64,000 bases of DNA from Romboutsia sp. CE17 (GCF_012317385.1 NZ_CP051144.1:3038001-3102000), one strand, 5' to 3'; shown: positions 17,259 to 26,431, counted from the first letter of the stretch. Made by a program: numbers and translations. The notes: generated by a model not told the origin, from the sequence alone.

Positions 17259-17290
17259 TAAAAAAGGTGAAATTAAATTTCACCTTTTTT
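17259..17290 (+). terminator. Bidirectional intrinsic terminator between htrA and feoB
   Basis: AAAAAAGGTGAAATT pairs with AATTTCACCTTTTTT. T-runs exist on both strands, so it can serve the converging htrA and feoAB units. Confidence 0.85.
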
Positions 17291-17303
17291 TATTTATATC
17301 ATA

Positions 17304-19262
17304 TTAAATTGTTTCTTTTATAGGCTTATCTTGTACATTTGTATTTTCATCAGAGCAGCAAGTAGAGTTTGATGAGCAAGATGAACAACTAGAGCAAGAA
17401 CTACATCCACTAGATTTTTTTCTCATCATATTAACTAGTATAAGAACTGCTGATACTATTATAATTCCACCAATTAATAATTCTAATATTGATCCACTTG
17501 ATTTTCCTAAAATAGCATTACCTATAATACTTACTAAGAAAGCTCCAATCCAAGCCACAGCAAATTGATAAGATAAAGAAATCATCATCATTTTATTACC
17601 ATATTCTTTTCTCATAGTTGCAAGGGCAGCTATACAAGGTGTATATAGTGCTGAGAAAATTAAGAAAGCATAAGCACTAACCCCCGTAAATACTGTAGGT
17701 AAAACTGTATCTAAATCTCCGAAAAGAACACTTAAAGTATTTACAACTATTTCTTTTGCACCTAAACCAGTAAGTATAGAAACTGATATTCTCCAATCAT
17801 TAAATCCTAATGGGGTAAATATTGGGGCTATTAACTTACCAAGTGATGCTAAGAAACTTTCATCTATGTTCTCAGTGAATCCTGAGAAATTGAATGATGA
17901 AAGAGACCATATAATAACAGACATAGCAAACATTACTGTAATAACTCTTATTAAGAAACCTTTTGATTTATTCCATGTATTTTTTAATAAAGCTTCTAAC
18001 GTTGGAACTTTATACTCAGGAAGTTCTAATATAAATGGTTCAACTTGAGTTTTATAAGTTGTTTTATTTAAAATTAAGGCAATTAATATAGCCACTAATA
18101 TTCCTGTTAAATATAAAGATGTAGTAACTAAAGCTTTATTTTTAGAGAAAAATATAGATACAAATAAAGCATATATTGGAAGCTTTGCACCGCATGTCAT
18201 AAGAGGTGCTATTAAAGCTGTTATCTTTCTATCTTTTTCACTTTCTAATGTTCTAGTTGCCATTATAGCAGGAGAAGAACATCCAAGCCCCATTACCATA
18301 GGTATAAAAGCTTTACCAGATAGACCAACCTTAATCATTATTCTATCCATTAAAAATGCTGTTCTAGACATATAGCCACTATCCTCGAATATAGATATTC
18401 CAAAAAATAAAGTGAATATAAGAGGGAAGAATGGTAATGTTCCACCTATTCCACCTAATATGCCGTCTATTATAAGTGATTTAAACCAAGGACTTGAATT
18501 AGCAAGTAGCCCATCCATTGGATTCATTATGTATGTTTCAATAAGTCCTCCTAATCCTTCTTGAAGAGGTCCGCCAACCCAATCAAATGTAAATTTAAAT
18601 AATAATAATAACAAACCTAGAAATATAGGATAAGCAAGTATTGGATTCAATACAATATCATCTATTTTTTCACTTATACTTTTTTTATTTTCTGAAGTAG
18701 ATTTGCTACAATTAGAAAGAATACTATCTAATTTTTTATATGTTTCAGACTCACTTCCAAAGTCTAAGTTATAATTTATTTTTTTATCTACATTATTTTT
18801 TATTACACTTTCTAAAGAATCAAGATTAGACTTCTTTTTAGCTACAGTAGGAATTATCGTTATACTAAGCTCTTTGCTTAATTCTTCTATATTAATATTT
18901 ATACCTCTTGACTTAGCAACATCCATCATATTCAATAAAATGATTATAGGCTTATTAAATTTCATAAGCTGAGTTGTTAAATAAAGGTTCCTAGCTAAAT
19001 TTGATGCATCAACAACATTAACTATAACATCTACATTAGAGTTTTCTAAGTAGGATTTAGCTACTTTTTCTTCATTAGAGAAAGTATCCATTGCATATAT
19101 TCCAGGTAAGTCAACTATTTTTATATCTTTTGTTAGAAATCCTTCTTTTTTTTCAATTGTAACCCCAGGCCAGTTACCAACATATTGATTTGAACCAGTG
19201 AGAGAGTTGAATATTGTAGTTTTTCCAACATTAGGATTACCTAGTAATGCTACATTAATCAT
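17304..19262 (-). CDS. feoB: Ferrous iron transporter FeoB
   Basis: This 652-residue polytopic protein imports Fe2+. The N-terminal GTPase domain starts directly with GNPNVGKTT (residues 8-16) and has DLPG and NMMD motifs. A helical linker (about 170-210) leads to the membrane domain with the paired Gate regions; GCSSPAIMATRT and YTPCIAALATMRKE hold the conserved Cys. The tail is unusual: after the last membrane helix comes a Cys/Ser-rich segment (about 615-640) with CSSC repeats. It forms an operon with feoA, read from 19552 leftward. Ribosome binding site AGAGGTG. Confidence 0.96.
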   Translation of the reverse strand: MINVALLGNPNVGKTTIFNSLTGSNQYVGNWPGVTIEKKEGFLTKDIKIVDLPGIYAMDTFSNEEKVAKSYLENSNVDVIVNVVDASNLARNLYLTTQLMKFNKPIIILLNMMDVAKSRGININIEELSKELSITIIPTVAKKKSNLDSLESVIKNNVDKKINYNLDFGSESETYKKLDSILSNCSKSTSENKKSISEKIDDIVLNPILAYPIFLGLLLLLFKFTFDWVGGPLQEGLGGLIETYIMNPMDGLLANSSPWFKSLIIDGILGGIGGTLPFFPLIFTLFFGISIFEDSGYMSRTAFLMDRIMIKVGLSGKAFIPMVMGLGCSSPAIMATRTLESEKDRKITALIAPLMTCGAKLPIYALFVSIFFSKNKALVTTSLYLTGILVAILIALILNKTTYKTQVEPFILELPEYKVPTLEALLKNTWNKSKGFLIRVITVMFAMSVIIWSLSSFNFSGFTENIDESFLASLGKLIAPIFTPLGFNDWRISVSILTGLGAKEIVVNTLSVLFGDLDTVLPTVFTGVSAYAFLIFSALYTPCIAALATMRKEYGNKMMMISLSYQFAVAWIGAFLVSIIGNAILGKSSGSILELLIGGIIIVSAVLILVNMMRKKSSGCSSCSSCSSCSSNSTCCSDENTNVQDKPIKETI

Positions 19263-19333
19263 AAGTAATCACCTCTTTTTATATTATGGAAATTAAAAAA
19301 CTAAAGACGCTTAATTATAATAAGGGGATTTTA

Positions 19334-19552
19334 TTATTTTAAAAAAATATTCTTTGCATCAGATCTTCTAAGTGCAATATCAAACCCTCTAAATCTTATA
19401 ATTATAGGATCTCCAAAAGGAGCAATCTTTTTAACTTCTATTTCGGTATTATTTGTACATCCTAAGGCAAGTAGTCTTTTAACTAACTTGTCATTTCCAT
19501 CTATGTTATCGATTAAACCTTTTTGGCCTACTTTTAAATCGTAAACAGTCAT
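19334..19552 (-). CDS. feoA: Ferrous iron transport protein FeoA
   Basis: This 72-residue SH3-like small protein opens with LKVGQKGLIDNI and continues with KRLLALGCTNNTEIEVKK and PFGDPIIIRFRGFDIALRRSDA, the standard FeoA pattern. It is cytoplasmic and supports FeoB activity. It is the first gene of the feoAB operon. Ribosome binding site GGAGGT. Confidence 0.95.
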   Translation of the reverse strand: MTVYDLKVGQKGLIDNIDGNDKLVKRLLALGCTNNTEIEVKKIAPFGDPIIIRFRGFDIALRRSDAKNIFLK

Positions 19553-19568
19553 CTTTAATACCTCCTAA

Positions 19569-19597
19569 TGAAATTCGTTATCAATGAAATTGTATCA
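19569..19597 (-). promoter_or_regulatory. Possible Fur-type operator upstream of feoA
   Basis: Two similar half-palindromic copies follow each other: TGAAATTCGTTATCA (19569-19583) and TGAAATTGTATCA (19585-19597). The first matches about 11-12 of 15 positions of the 7-1-7 Fur consensus TGATAATNATTATCA. The position, 17-45 bases before feoA, fits iron repression. Confidence 0.4.
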
Positions 19598-19754
19598 ATC
19601 AAGGTACAAAAAGTCAATATAGATGCCTAATAGGGAGGTGTAAGTAAATTATTATAAATTATTACTTTTTTATTTATAAAATGAGTTTTTAGTATTTTTT
19701 GAATTATAATTAATGTATAGATAGAGAAAGTATAAAAATTTGGGGATGAAATGT

Positions 19755-20267
19755 ATGAAAACAAAAAGATTGACATTTTTAAGTCTAATGGTAGGATATA
19801 GTTTAATTTTATATATAATAGAAAGCTATATTCCAAATCCACTTATAGCTTTATTTCCTGGAGCAAAATTGGGTTTAACTAATATTATAACTTTAACTTC
19901 TTTAGTTATATTTGGATTAAAAGATACATTCATAATAATTACTGTAAGGGTTATATTATCTTCTATATTTTCTGGGCCACTATCTTACTTATTATTTAGC
20001 ATGGGGGGTGCGTATTTAAGCTTAATACTAATGTATATAATCTATAAGTTTAATGGATTTTCAATAATCGGAATAAGTATAATAGGCGCTATTGGTCACA
20101 ATATCGGCCAATTAATAGTAGCTAGTATGATAGTAGAAAATATTTTAACAGTAGGATATCTTCCTTTTATGTTAATAACATCTTTAATAACAGGATTTTT
20201 TGTAGGAATTGTAAGTAAATATTGTATTGTAATAATTAGAACTATAGTAAAAAAAATTGACAAATAA
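19755..20267 (+). CDS. Gx transporter / heptaprenyl diphosphate synthase component I-like membrane protein
   Basis: The protein has 170 residues and about five membrane helices. It contains NPLIALFPGAKLGLTNIITL and IGAIGHNIGQLIVASMI, typical of the HepS-I/Gx transporter family (ECF S-component-like fold). The family name is historical; enzymatic activity is not established. I chose the ATG at 19755, which has GGGGATG 8 bases upstream, over TTG at 19740. Its usual partner genes (FAD:protein FMN transferase, NusG-like) are not seen here. Confidence 0.75.
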   Translation: MKTKRLTFLSLMVGYSLILYIIESYIPNPLIALFPGAKLGLTNIITLTSLVIFGLKDTFIIITVRVILSSIFSGPLSYLLFSMGGAYLSLILMYIIYKFNGFSIIGISIIGAIGHNIGQLIVASMIVENILTVGYLPFMLITSLITGFFVGIVSKYCIVIIRTIVKKIDK

Positions 20268-20324
20268 TAGCAATATTTGATAAAATGTACACAAGAATAT
20301 AAATTTATAATAGTGGTGATTATT

Positions 20325-20486
20325 ATGGCGAATAGCGAGTTAGAAACACTAAAAAATGAGATAGAAGAATTAAGACAAGAAATAAATACTTACATACAAT
20401 ACCCAGAAATATTTAAGGATGAGCTATTAGAAGCTAGTCAAAAGATAGATATTTTAATAAACAAGTATATACTTTTAATTAAATAA
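20325..20486 (+). CDS. Spo0E-like aspartyl-phosphate phosphatase
   Basis: The protein has 53 residues from the ATG at 20325, after GTGGTGAT. Two predicted helices form the Spo0E hairpin: LKNEIEELRQEINTYIQ and then the signature SQKIDILINKY, the counterpart of SQELD. Such proteins dephosphorylate Spo0A~P and delay sporulation; some act on other response regulators. The gene stands alone, 57 bases after the membrane protein gene, and ends in a strong terminator. Confidence 0.8.
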   Translation: MANSELETLKNEIEELRQEINTYIQYPEIFKDELLEASQKIDILINKYILLIK

Positions 20487-20508
20487 CCCCACGAAAGTGG
20501 GTTTTTTT
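20486..20508 (+). terminator. Intrinsic terminator after the Spo0E-like gene
   Basis: The hairpin CCCAC-GAAA-GTGGG has a stable GAAA tetraloop and is followed by seven Ts. Confidence 0.9.
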
Positions 20509-20613
20509 ATATTTAAAATTAGAATTCTAATTATATTCAAATTAAGTATAAATATAATTAAATAGCAAATATTAAATAATTAAGATAATATTTTTAATTA
20601 AAGGATGATTAAT

Positions 20614-21465
20614 ATGTTTATAAGTAAAATTATAAATACAATTATAATTATTATAATTTCGTATACATTAGTTAAGCTGATAGAATACCTTTTAAATAAA
20701 CTATTTCAGTTCACAAAGTTTGATGTCAGATATGAAAATACTTTGTGTAGTGTATTATCATCTATATCTTATTATATAGTATTTGTTATATGCATAGTTT
20801 TGATTTTAAGAGAATTCAATATTGTAGATGCAACTAAGTTTGGTTCATTAGTAACAGGAGCAAGTATCATTGGATTAATTGCAGGATTTGCATCACAAAG
20901 TATACTAAAAGATATTTTTAATGGTTTTTTTATACTATTTGAAAAGCAGTTGCAAGTTGGTGATTTCGTAATTATAAACGAAGAATTTAGAGGAACTGTT
21001 GAAGAAATAGGGATTAGAAGCACTAGTTTAAGAGATTGGGATTTAAGAAGAATAACTATTCCAAATGGAAATATAGATAGTATAAGAAACTATAGCAAAA
21101 ATAAAATGAGAGTTGTAGTTCATGTGAGGGTATCTTATGAAGAAGATCCAATGAAAGTAATACAATCCTTAGAAGAAGTTTGTGAAATTATGAATGATAA
21201 GTTTAGTGATTACCTATATAAACCTAACTCAAGTGAAGAATCTAAAAAATTCAGTGTATATGGAGTAACTGATATAGAAAAAAATACTGTAGGGCCTCAA
21301 TATACTATAACAGGAGTAGTAAAATCATATAAATATTTTTTAGCCCTTAAAGAAACTAAATTACAAATTTTAATAGTATTTAACAAAAATAATATTAGAA
21401 TAGCATACCCTAAGCATATAAATATTATAAGTTATGATAATAAAGACTCAGGAGATTTTGAATAG
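20614..21465 (+). CDS. Small-conductance mechanosensitive channel (MscS family)
   Basis: The protein has 283 residues from the ATG at 20614, 10 bases after AAAGG; the ATG at 20605 overlaps the ribosome binding site. Three membrane helices lie in the first about 100 residues. The pore-lining helix reads SLVTGASIIGLIAGFASQSILKD in two halves, and a beta domain follows with GDFVI and GTVEEIGIRSTSLRDWD. It opens under membrane tension to release solutes after osmotic downshock. It may be co-transcribed with the MgtC gene 28 bases downstream. Confidence 0.92.
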   Translation: MFISKIINTIIIIIISYTLVKLIEYLLNKLFQFTKFDVRYENTLCSVLSSISYYIVFVICIVLILREFNIVDATKFGSLVTGASIIGLIAGFASQSILKDIFNGFFILFEKQLQVGDFVIINEEFRGTVEEIGIRSTSLRDWDLRRITIPNGNIDSIRNYSKNKMRVVVHVRVSYEEDPMKVIQSLEEVCEIMNDKFSDYLYKPNSSEESKKFSVYGVTDIEKNTVGPQYTITGVVKSYKYFLALKETKLQILIVFNKNNIRIAYPKHINIISYDNKDSGDFE

Positions 21466-21492
21466 AAGCTATTTTAGAGTGGGGGAATTTTT

Positions 21493-22149
21493 ATGGGCAC
21501 AAGAGAAATCATAATTAAGTTGTTATTAGCGTTATTTATAGGTGGATTAACAGGGTTGGAAAGAGAAAAGTCACATCAATTTGCTGGATTTAGAACTCAT
21601 ATACTAGTATCAGTAGGATCTTGTATTACATCAATTACAGCTTTAAATTTATTTAATCAATATTATTTTTATGCAAATATTGATCCAGGAAGATTACCTG
21701 CTCAAGTATTATCAGGCATAGGTTTTTTAGGTGCAGGAGCCATACTTAAAACACGAAACGGTATTAAAGGATTAACTACAGCTGCAGGCATTTGGGCAAC
21801 TGCATGTATAGGGATAGCAATTGGTTATGGACAATATGTACTTGCAATTTTAGCTTGGATATTTGTTATGGCAACATTATATATTTTAAAAAAAATAGAT
21901 AAAGTTTTTTTTAAGAAGAGAGAAACTATTTTAAGCTTAAAAATCGATGATATTCACGTAATGTCAGATCTTTACGATAAATTTACTAAATCAAGTATAG
22001 TAATAAAGAATATAGGGATAGAGTATGGAGAAAATAATATATGGAAGATAAATTTCTATATTGTGTATGATAGAAGATTTATGATAGATGAATTTATCAA
22101 GGATTTAAAAAAAATAAATCATGTAATATTTGTAGATTTTTTATGTTAA
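21493..22149 (+). CDS. MgtC/SapB family membrane protein
   Basis: The protein has 218 residues, with four to five membrane helices in the first 140. Family motifs are LIGGLTGLEREKSHQFAGFR (first half) and QVLSGIGFLGAGAILK, then GLTTAAGIWATACIGIAIG. The C-terminal 75 residues form a small cytosolic ACT-like domain. MgtC proteins are linked to magnesium-limited growth and to P-type or F-type ATPase control; this one has no magnesium transporter beside it. It lies between the MscS and PepF genes on the same strand with short gaps. Confidence 0.9.
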   Translation: MGTREIIIKLLLALFIGGLTGLEREKSHQFAGFRTHILVSVGSCITSITALNLFNQYYFYANIDPGRLPAQVLSGIGFLGAGAILKTRNGIKGLTTAAGIWATACIGIAIGYGQYVLAILAWIFVMATLYILKKIDKVFFKKRETILSLKIDDIHVMSDLYDKFTKSSIVIKNIGIEYGENNIWKINFYIVYDRRFMIDEFIKDLKKINHVIFVDFLC

Positions 22150-22171
22150 ATATATAAAAGGAGAGATAGAT

Positions 22172-23956
22172 ATGATAAAAGATAGAAGTTCAATTGAATC
22201 TATATATAAGTGGAATATAGATGAAATGTATAACAACAAGGAAGCTATTGATGTAGACATTAAAAAAGTAGAAAGTATATTAAAAGAAGTAAAAAATTAT
22301 AAAGGAAAATTAGGAAGTAGTAAAGATAGTTTATATAAGGCTCTTAAGTTATCTGAAGATGCATCAAGAATAGTTCAAAATTTATATGTATATACTCATA
22401 TGAAGCAACATGAGGATACTAGAATTAATGAAAATCAAGGTATGGCAACTAAAATAGATATGCTTTCAACTGAATTATCTATGGCAACGTCGTATATAGT
22501 TCCAGAAATAATATCTATAGATGATAAGATATTAAATGAATTCTTAGAATCTAAAGAGCTAAGTTTTTATAGAAAGTATATAGACGATATTTTAAGAGAA
22601 AAGCCACATACATTAAGTGAAAGAGAAGAAGAAATATTAGCTGCAACATCTGATATTTCTGGTGTAGCTGAAAATGTATATGATATGCTTTCATTTGCAG
22701 ACTTAGAATTTCCAGAAATAGAAGATGAGGAAGGAAATAAAGTTAAACTAACTCATTCTAACTTTTCTGTATTCTTGAAGAGCAAGAATCAAAGAGTTAG
22801 AAAGGATGCATTTGAAGCTCTATATTCTGTATATGATAAATATAAAAATACATTTGCTTCTACATTATATGGAGGCATAAAATCTGAAATTTTCTATTCT
22901 AAAATGAGAAAGCATAAATCAGCACTAGAGGGCTCTTTATTTAATGATGATGTTAGCGTAGATGTGTATAATAATCTTATATTAGCAATAGATGAAAATT
23001 TAGATTCACTTAACAAGTATGTAGAACTAAAGAAAAGATTTTTAGGATTAGAAGAAATACATATGTATGACCTATATGTCCCACTAACAGATAAGTTTGA
23101 TATGAAAATACCTTATGAAAAAGCACAAGAGATAATATTAGAAGCTCTAAGACCACTTGGAGAAGAGTATTTAAATATAATTAAAAAGGCATTTTCAGAA
23201 AGATGGATAGATGTATATGAGAATGAAGGAAAACAAGGAGGAGCATATTCTTGGGGAAGTTACGATTCTCATCCTTATATACTTATGAATTATCATGATG
23301 ATTTAAATTCATTATTTACATTAATACATGAGCTAGGACATTCAGTTCATAGCTATTACTCTAGAACTAGCCAAGAATACTTATACTCTAATTATAAAAT
23401 CTTCGTAGCAGAAGTAGCATCAACTTTAAATGAATTACTTTTAATAAACTATTTATTAGATAATTCTAGTTCAAGAGAGGAAACTATATATTTATTAAAT
23501 TATTATCTAGAGCAATTTAGAACTACAGTGTATAGACAGACAATGTTTGCAGAGTTTGAAAAAATAACTCATGAAAAAGTGGAAGGAAAAGAGCCATTAA
23601 CAGCTAAGGAGTTTACAGATATATATTATGGACTAAATGAAAAATACTACGGAAAGTCTTGTAATGTTGATAGACAAATTGGATTAGAGTGGGCAAGAAT
23701 TCCTCATTTTTATTCAAACTTCTATGTTTATAAATATGCTACAGGTTTTTCAGCAGCTAGTGCATTAAGTCAGCAAATATTAAAAGAAGGAGAGCCTGCT
23801 GTTCAAAGATATATATCATTCTTAAAAAGTGGTGGATCTGAATATCCACTTGTTCAGTTAAAATCAGCAGGAGTTGATATGGAAAAGAAAGAATCAGTGG
23901 ATTCTGCACTAAGCGTATTTAGTGAGTTAGTAGATAAATTAGAGAAAGAGTTATAA
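22172..23956 (+). CDS. pepF: Oligoendopeptidase F
   Basis: This 594-residue M3 family zinc metallopeptidase has the zinc motif HELGH (about 386-390) in LIHELGHSVHSYYS. The third ligand, Glu, lies about 25 residues later in FVAEVASTLNE. The N-terminal half is helical. It hydrolyses peptides of about 7-17 residues in the cytoplasm. Ribosome binding site GGAGAGA, 23 bases after mgtC; terminator follows. Confidence 0.95.
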   Translation: MIKDRSSIESIYKWNIDEMYNNKEAIDVDIKKVESILKEVKNYKGKLGSSKDSLYKALKLSEDASRIVQNLYVYTHMKQHEDTRINENQGMATKIDMLSTELSMATSYIVPEIISIDDKILNEFLESKELSFYRKYIDDILREKPHTLSEREEEILAATSDISGVAENVYDMLSFADLEFPEIEDEEGNKVKLTHSNFSVFLKSKNQRVRKDAFEALYSVYDKYKNTFASTLYGGIKSEIFYSKMRKHKSALEGSLFNDDVSVDVYNNLILAIDENLDSLNKYVELKKRFLGLEEIHMYDLYVPLTDKFDMKIPYEKAQEIILEALRPLGEEYLNIIKKAFSERWIDVYENEGKQGGAYSWGSYDSHPYILMNYHDDLNSLFTLIHELGHSVHSYYSRTSQEYLYSNYKIFVAEVASTLNELLLINYLLDNSSSREETIYLLNYYLEQFRTTVYRQTMFAEFEKITHEKVEGKEPLTAKEFTDIYYGLNEKYYGKSCNVDRQIGLEWARIPHFYSNFYVYKYATGFSAASALSQQILKEGEPAVQRYISFLKSGGSEYPLVQLKSAGVDMEKKESVDSALSVFSELVDKLEKEL

Positions 23957-23963
23957 TAATATA

Positions 23964-24008
23964 GGGCTGTCTAAATGAAGTAGTTTAACTTCTAGATAGC
24001 CCATTTTT
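23964..24008 (+). terminator. Intrinsic terminator after pepF
   Basis: GGGCTGTCTA (23964-23973) pairs with TAGATAGCCC (23993-24002), with an inner stem, and is followed by ATTTTTAATTTT. Confidence 0.8.
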
Positions 24009-24121
24009 AATTTTATTAATAAACATATAATGAGACTATGCTTTTATAATATTAAAAAGTAATATCATAATATTTAATTAAAAAATAATGATATAAAAAT
24101 TAAAAGAAAGGTAGAGGCAAT

Positions 24122-24661
24122 ATGGATGAACTATTTGATTTATTTAAAACCTTTTGTAGAATAGGAGGATTAACATTTGGCGGAGGTTATGCAATGCTTC
24201 CTATGTTAGAAAAAGAGGTAGTAGAAAATAGAAATTGGGCAACTAGTGAGGAATTATTAGATTATTATGCTGTAGGTCAAACTACTCCAGGAATAATTGC
24301 CGTAAATACAGCCACATTTATAGGGTATAAAGTTAAAGGGATTACAGGAGCATTATTTGCTACTACAGGGGTTGTATTTCCATCACTAGTGATAATAATG
24401 CTTATAGCAACTTGCTTGGAGAGCTTCTCTAAATTTGAAATTGTACAGCATGCATTTTCAGGTATACGAGTTGTAGTAGCTGTACTTATATTAAATGCTA
24501 TTATAAAGTTATGGAAAAACTCAGTAACAGATAAGTTTGGAATTATAATATTTATTACAACATTTATACTTGGAGCAATACTTAAAATTTCATCTATATA
24601 CATAGTGATTTCAGCAGCTATATTAGGCTTAATAATTGGTTATGGGAGAAAAGAACAATGA
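24122..24661 (+). CDS. Chromate transporter family protein, first half-size subunit
   Basis: The protein has 179 residues and about five membrane helices. The CHR domain signature is visible: FGGGYAMLPMLEKEV, then YAVGQTTPGIIAVNTATFIGYK. Half-size CHR proteins work as pairs with opposite membrane topology. The partner starts 4 bases before this gene ends (ATGA overlap). Family members export chromate, but the physiological substrate of clostridial pairs is not known. Confidence 0.9.
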   Translation: MDELFDLFKTFCRIGGLTFGGGYAMLPMLEKEVVENRNWATSEELLDYYAVGQTTPGIIAVNTATFIGYKVKGITGALFATTGVVFPSLVIIMLIATCLESFSKFEIVQHAFSGIRVVVAVLILNAIIKLWKNSVTDKFGIIIFITTFILGAILKISSIYIVISAAILGLIIGYGRKEQ

Positions 24662-25227
24662 TAATGACATATATACAATTATTTTTTGAGTTTTTTAAAA
24701 TAGGATTATTTGCCATAGGTGGAGGATTAGCGACTTTACCATTTTTATATGATATAGCAAGAAATTATCCTTGGTTTAATGAATCTACACTTGCAGACAT
24801 GGTAGCTGTATCTCAGTCAACTCCAGGACCAATAGGAATAAATATGGCTACTTTTGCTGGATTTAAAGCTGGTGGAGTAATAGGTTCTATAATTGCTACA
24901 ACTGCATTGGTTATGCCGGCATTTATAATAATTATAATAATAGCTCATTTTCTAAATAAGTTTAGAGAAAGTAAACAAGTAGAAGCTATATTTTATGGGT
25001 TAAGACCAACTGTTACGGGACTTATAGCGGTTGCTTGGTTTGAAGTTGTAAATATATCTATACTAATTTTAAATAAATTTATAAACTCTAAGAGTTTAGT
25101 TAATATGTTTGATTATAAGGCATTAATACTATTTATAGTAGTATTCTTACTATCAAGAAAATCTAAAAAGCATCCGGCATTATTTTTATTGATAGGAGCA
25201 CTAGCTGGGATTGTACTAAAATTATAA
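24658..25227 (+). CDS. Chromate transporter family protein, second half-size subunit
   Basis: The protein has 189 residues and carries FAIGGGLATLPFLYDI and VSQSTPGPIGINMATFAGFK, parallel to the motifs of the preceding gene. It is translationally coupled to that gene. About six membrane helices are visible. Together the two genes form the usual CHR3-type pair. No terminator was seen before the pst promoter region. Confidence 0.9.
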   Translation: MIMTYIQLFFEFFKIGLFAIGGGLATLPFLYDIARNYPWFNESTLADMVAVSQSTPGPIGINMATFAGFKAGGVIGSIIATTALVMPAFIIIIIIAHFLNKFRESKQVEAIFYGLRPTVTGLIAVAWFEVVNISILILNKFINSKSLVNMFDYKALILFIVVFLLSRKSKKHPALFLLIGALAGIVLKL

Positions 25228-25230
25228 GTA

Positions 25231-25277
25231 TTTACATAGTCTTAACATTATTTACTTCCATTTAACTGTTTTATAAT
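25231..25277 (+). promoter_or_regulatory. Pho-box repeats and -10 element of pstS
   Basis: TTTACA (25231), TTAACA (25242), TTTACT (25251) and TTAACT (25262) form four half-sites spaced about 9-11 bp. The -10 TATAAT (25272-25277) lies 4 bases after the last. No -35 is needed in PhoP/PhoB-activated promoters. The same TTAACT-N4-TATAAT arrangement is found upstream of pstC. Confidence 0.7.
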
Positions 25278-25359
25278 ATTAAGTTAACAAAATATTTGTA
25301 TTATTGAAGTGTAAAGAAAAGCAAATAAATCAAATTAAAAATATATCGGAGGGAATATA

Positions 25360-26181
25360 ATGTTTAAGAAAAGAGTATTAGCATTATTATCAAGTACAAT
25401 ATTAGTTGCAGGATTGGCAGTAGGATGTTCATCAGGAGGATCATCTGATGTATCAAAAATAACTGTATCAGGATCTACTTCAGTAGGACCAACTATGGAA
25501 GTTTTAGCAGAAAAATTTAAAGAAAATAATCCAGATATTAAGGTTGAAATACAGCAAGTTGGATCTTCAGCAGGTATAAAAAGCACTATAGAAGGAACTT
25601 CAGAAATAGGTATGTCATCAAGAGACTTAAAAGATGAAGAAAAAAGTGAAGTAGAAGAAACTGAAATAGCATTAGATGGTATAGCAGTAATAACTAATAA
25701 GGCTAATGAAGTAAAAGAATTAACAGTTGAGCAAGTTAAGGACATATACACTGGAAAAATAACTAACTGGAAAGAAGTTGGAGGAAAAGATGCTCCAATA
25801 GTAGTTGTATCAAGAGAAGATGGTTCAGGAACAAGAGATGGGTTCCAAGAAAAAGTTGGATTCGAGTCAGGAGAGTTAGTAGCAGATGCTCAAATAACTG
25901 ATGGTTCAGGAAATATAAAATCTACTGTTGGAGGAAATGAAAATGCAATAGGATATATATCATTTGGTTATGTTGATGAATCAGTAAGCACATTAGCAAT
26001 AGATGGTGTAGAACCAACAACAGATAATGTAAAGAATGACACATATGCAATAGCTAGACCATTTATATTAGTTAATAAAGTTGATGGATTATCAGAAAAT
26101 GGAAAAGCTTTAATAGACTTCATATTAAGTGATGAGGGACAAAGCATAGTAGAAAGCAAAGGGCTAATAAGTATAAATTAA
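25360..26181 (+). CDS. pstS: Phosphate-binding lipoprotein PstS
   Basis: The protein has 273 residues. A signal peptide ends in a lipobox, with the lipid-anchored Cys at residue 23 (LAVGCSSGG). The periplasmic-binding fold has the phosphate-contacting segments SGSTSVGPTME, SRDLKDEE and SREDGSGTRDGF. It captures phosphate at the outer face of the membrane and passes it to PstCA. It is the first gene of pstS-pstC-pstA-pstB-phoU. A very strong hairpin directly downstream would make pstS more abundant than the rest. Confidence 0.96.
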   Translation: MFKKRVLALLSSTILVAGLAVGCSSGGSSDVSKITVSGSTSVGPTMEVLAEKFKENNPDIKVEIQQVGSSAGIKSTIEGTSEIGMSSRDLKDEEKSEVEETEIALDGIAVITNKANEVKELTVEQVKDIYTGKITNWKEVGGKDAPIVVVSREDGSGTRDGFQEKVGFESGELVADAQITDGSGNIKSTVGGNENAIGYISFGYVDESVSTLAIDGVEPTTDNVKNDTYAIARPFILVNKVDGLSENGKALIDFILSDEGQSIVESKGLISIN

Positions 26182-26205
26182 GATAAATTTCCACTATAAA
26201 ATAGT

Positions 26206-26254
26206 AAAAGAGCTGTATTAAGAAGAGCTGATTATTCTTAATACAGCTCTTTTA
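26206..26254 (+). terminator. Strong intrinsic terminator between pstS and pstC
   Basis: A perfect 19-bp stem (26206-26224 with 26235-26253) with TTTT at its end. It separates pstS from the permease genes, which have their own predicted promoter. Confidence 0.9.
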
Positions 26255-26302
26255 CTACTTGAAAATAAAAATGTAAAAAATGTGTTAAAATAATGCAATA
26301 TT

Positions 26303-26329
26303 TTTACCTTCACTTAACTTAGATATAAT
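26303..26329 (+). promoter_or_regulatory. Second Pho-type promoter, upstream of pstC
   Basis: TTTACC (26303-26308) and TTAACT (26314-26319) are 11 bp apart. TATAAT (26324-26329) follows 4 bases after the second. This is the same layout as at pstS, so the operon probably has two phosphate-controlled starts. Confidence 0.6.
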
Positions 26330-26431
26330 TTAGATTTAACTTTTCTTTTATATTATTAAATTAAGGATAAGCAAAACAAGACTTTTAATATGAGATTAGA
26401 AATTTATTTAAATAAAATGGGAGGGCATTGT

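Noticed and set aside
19627-19842. Minus-strand 71-codon frame upstream of the Gx transporter
   Set aside because: It has no ribosome binding site, its composition follows the AT-rich intergenic DNA, and it overlaps the start of a recognised plus-strand gene.
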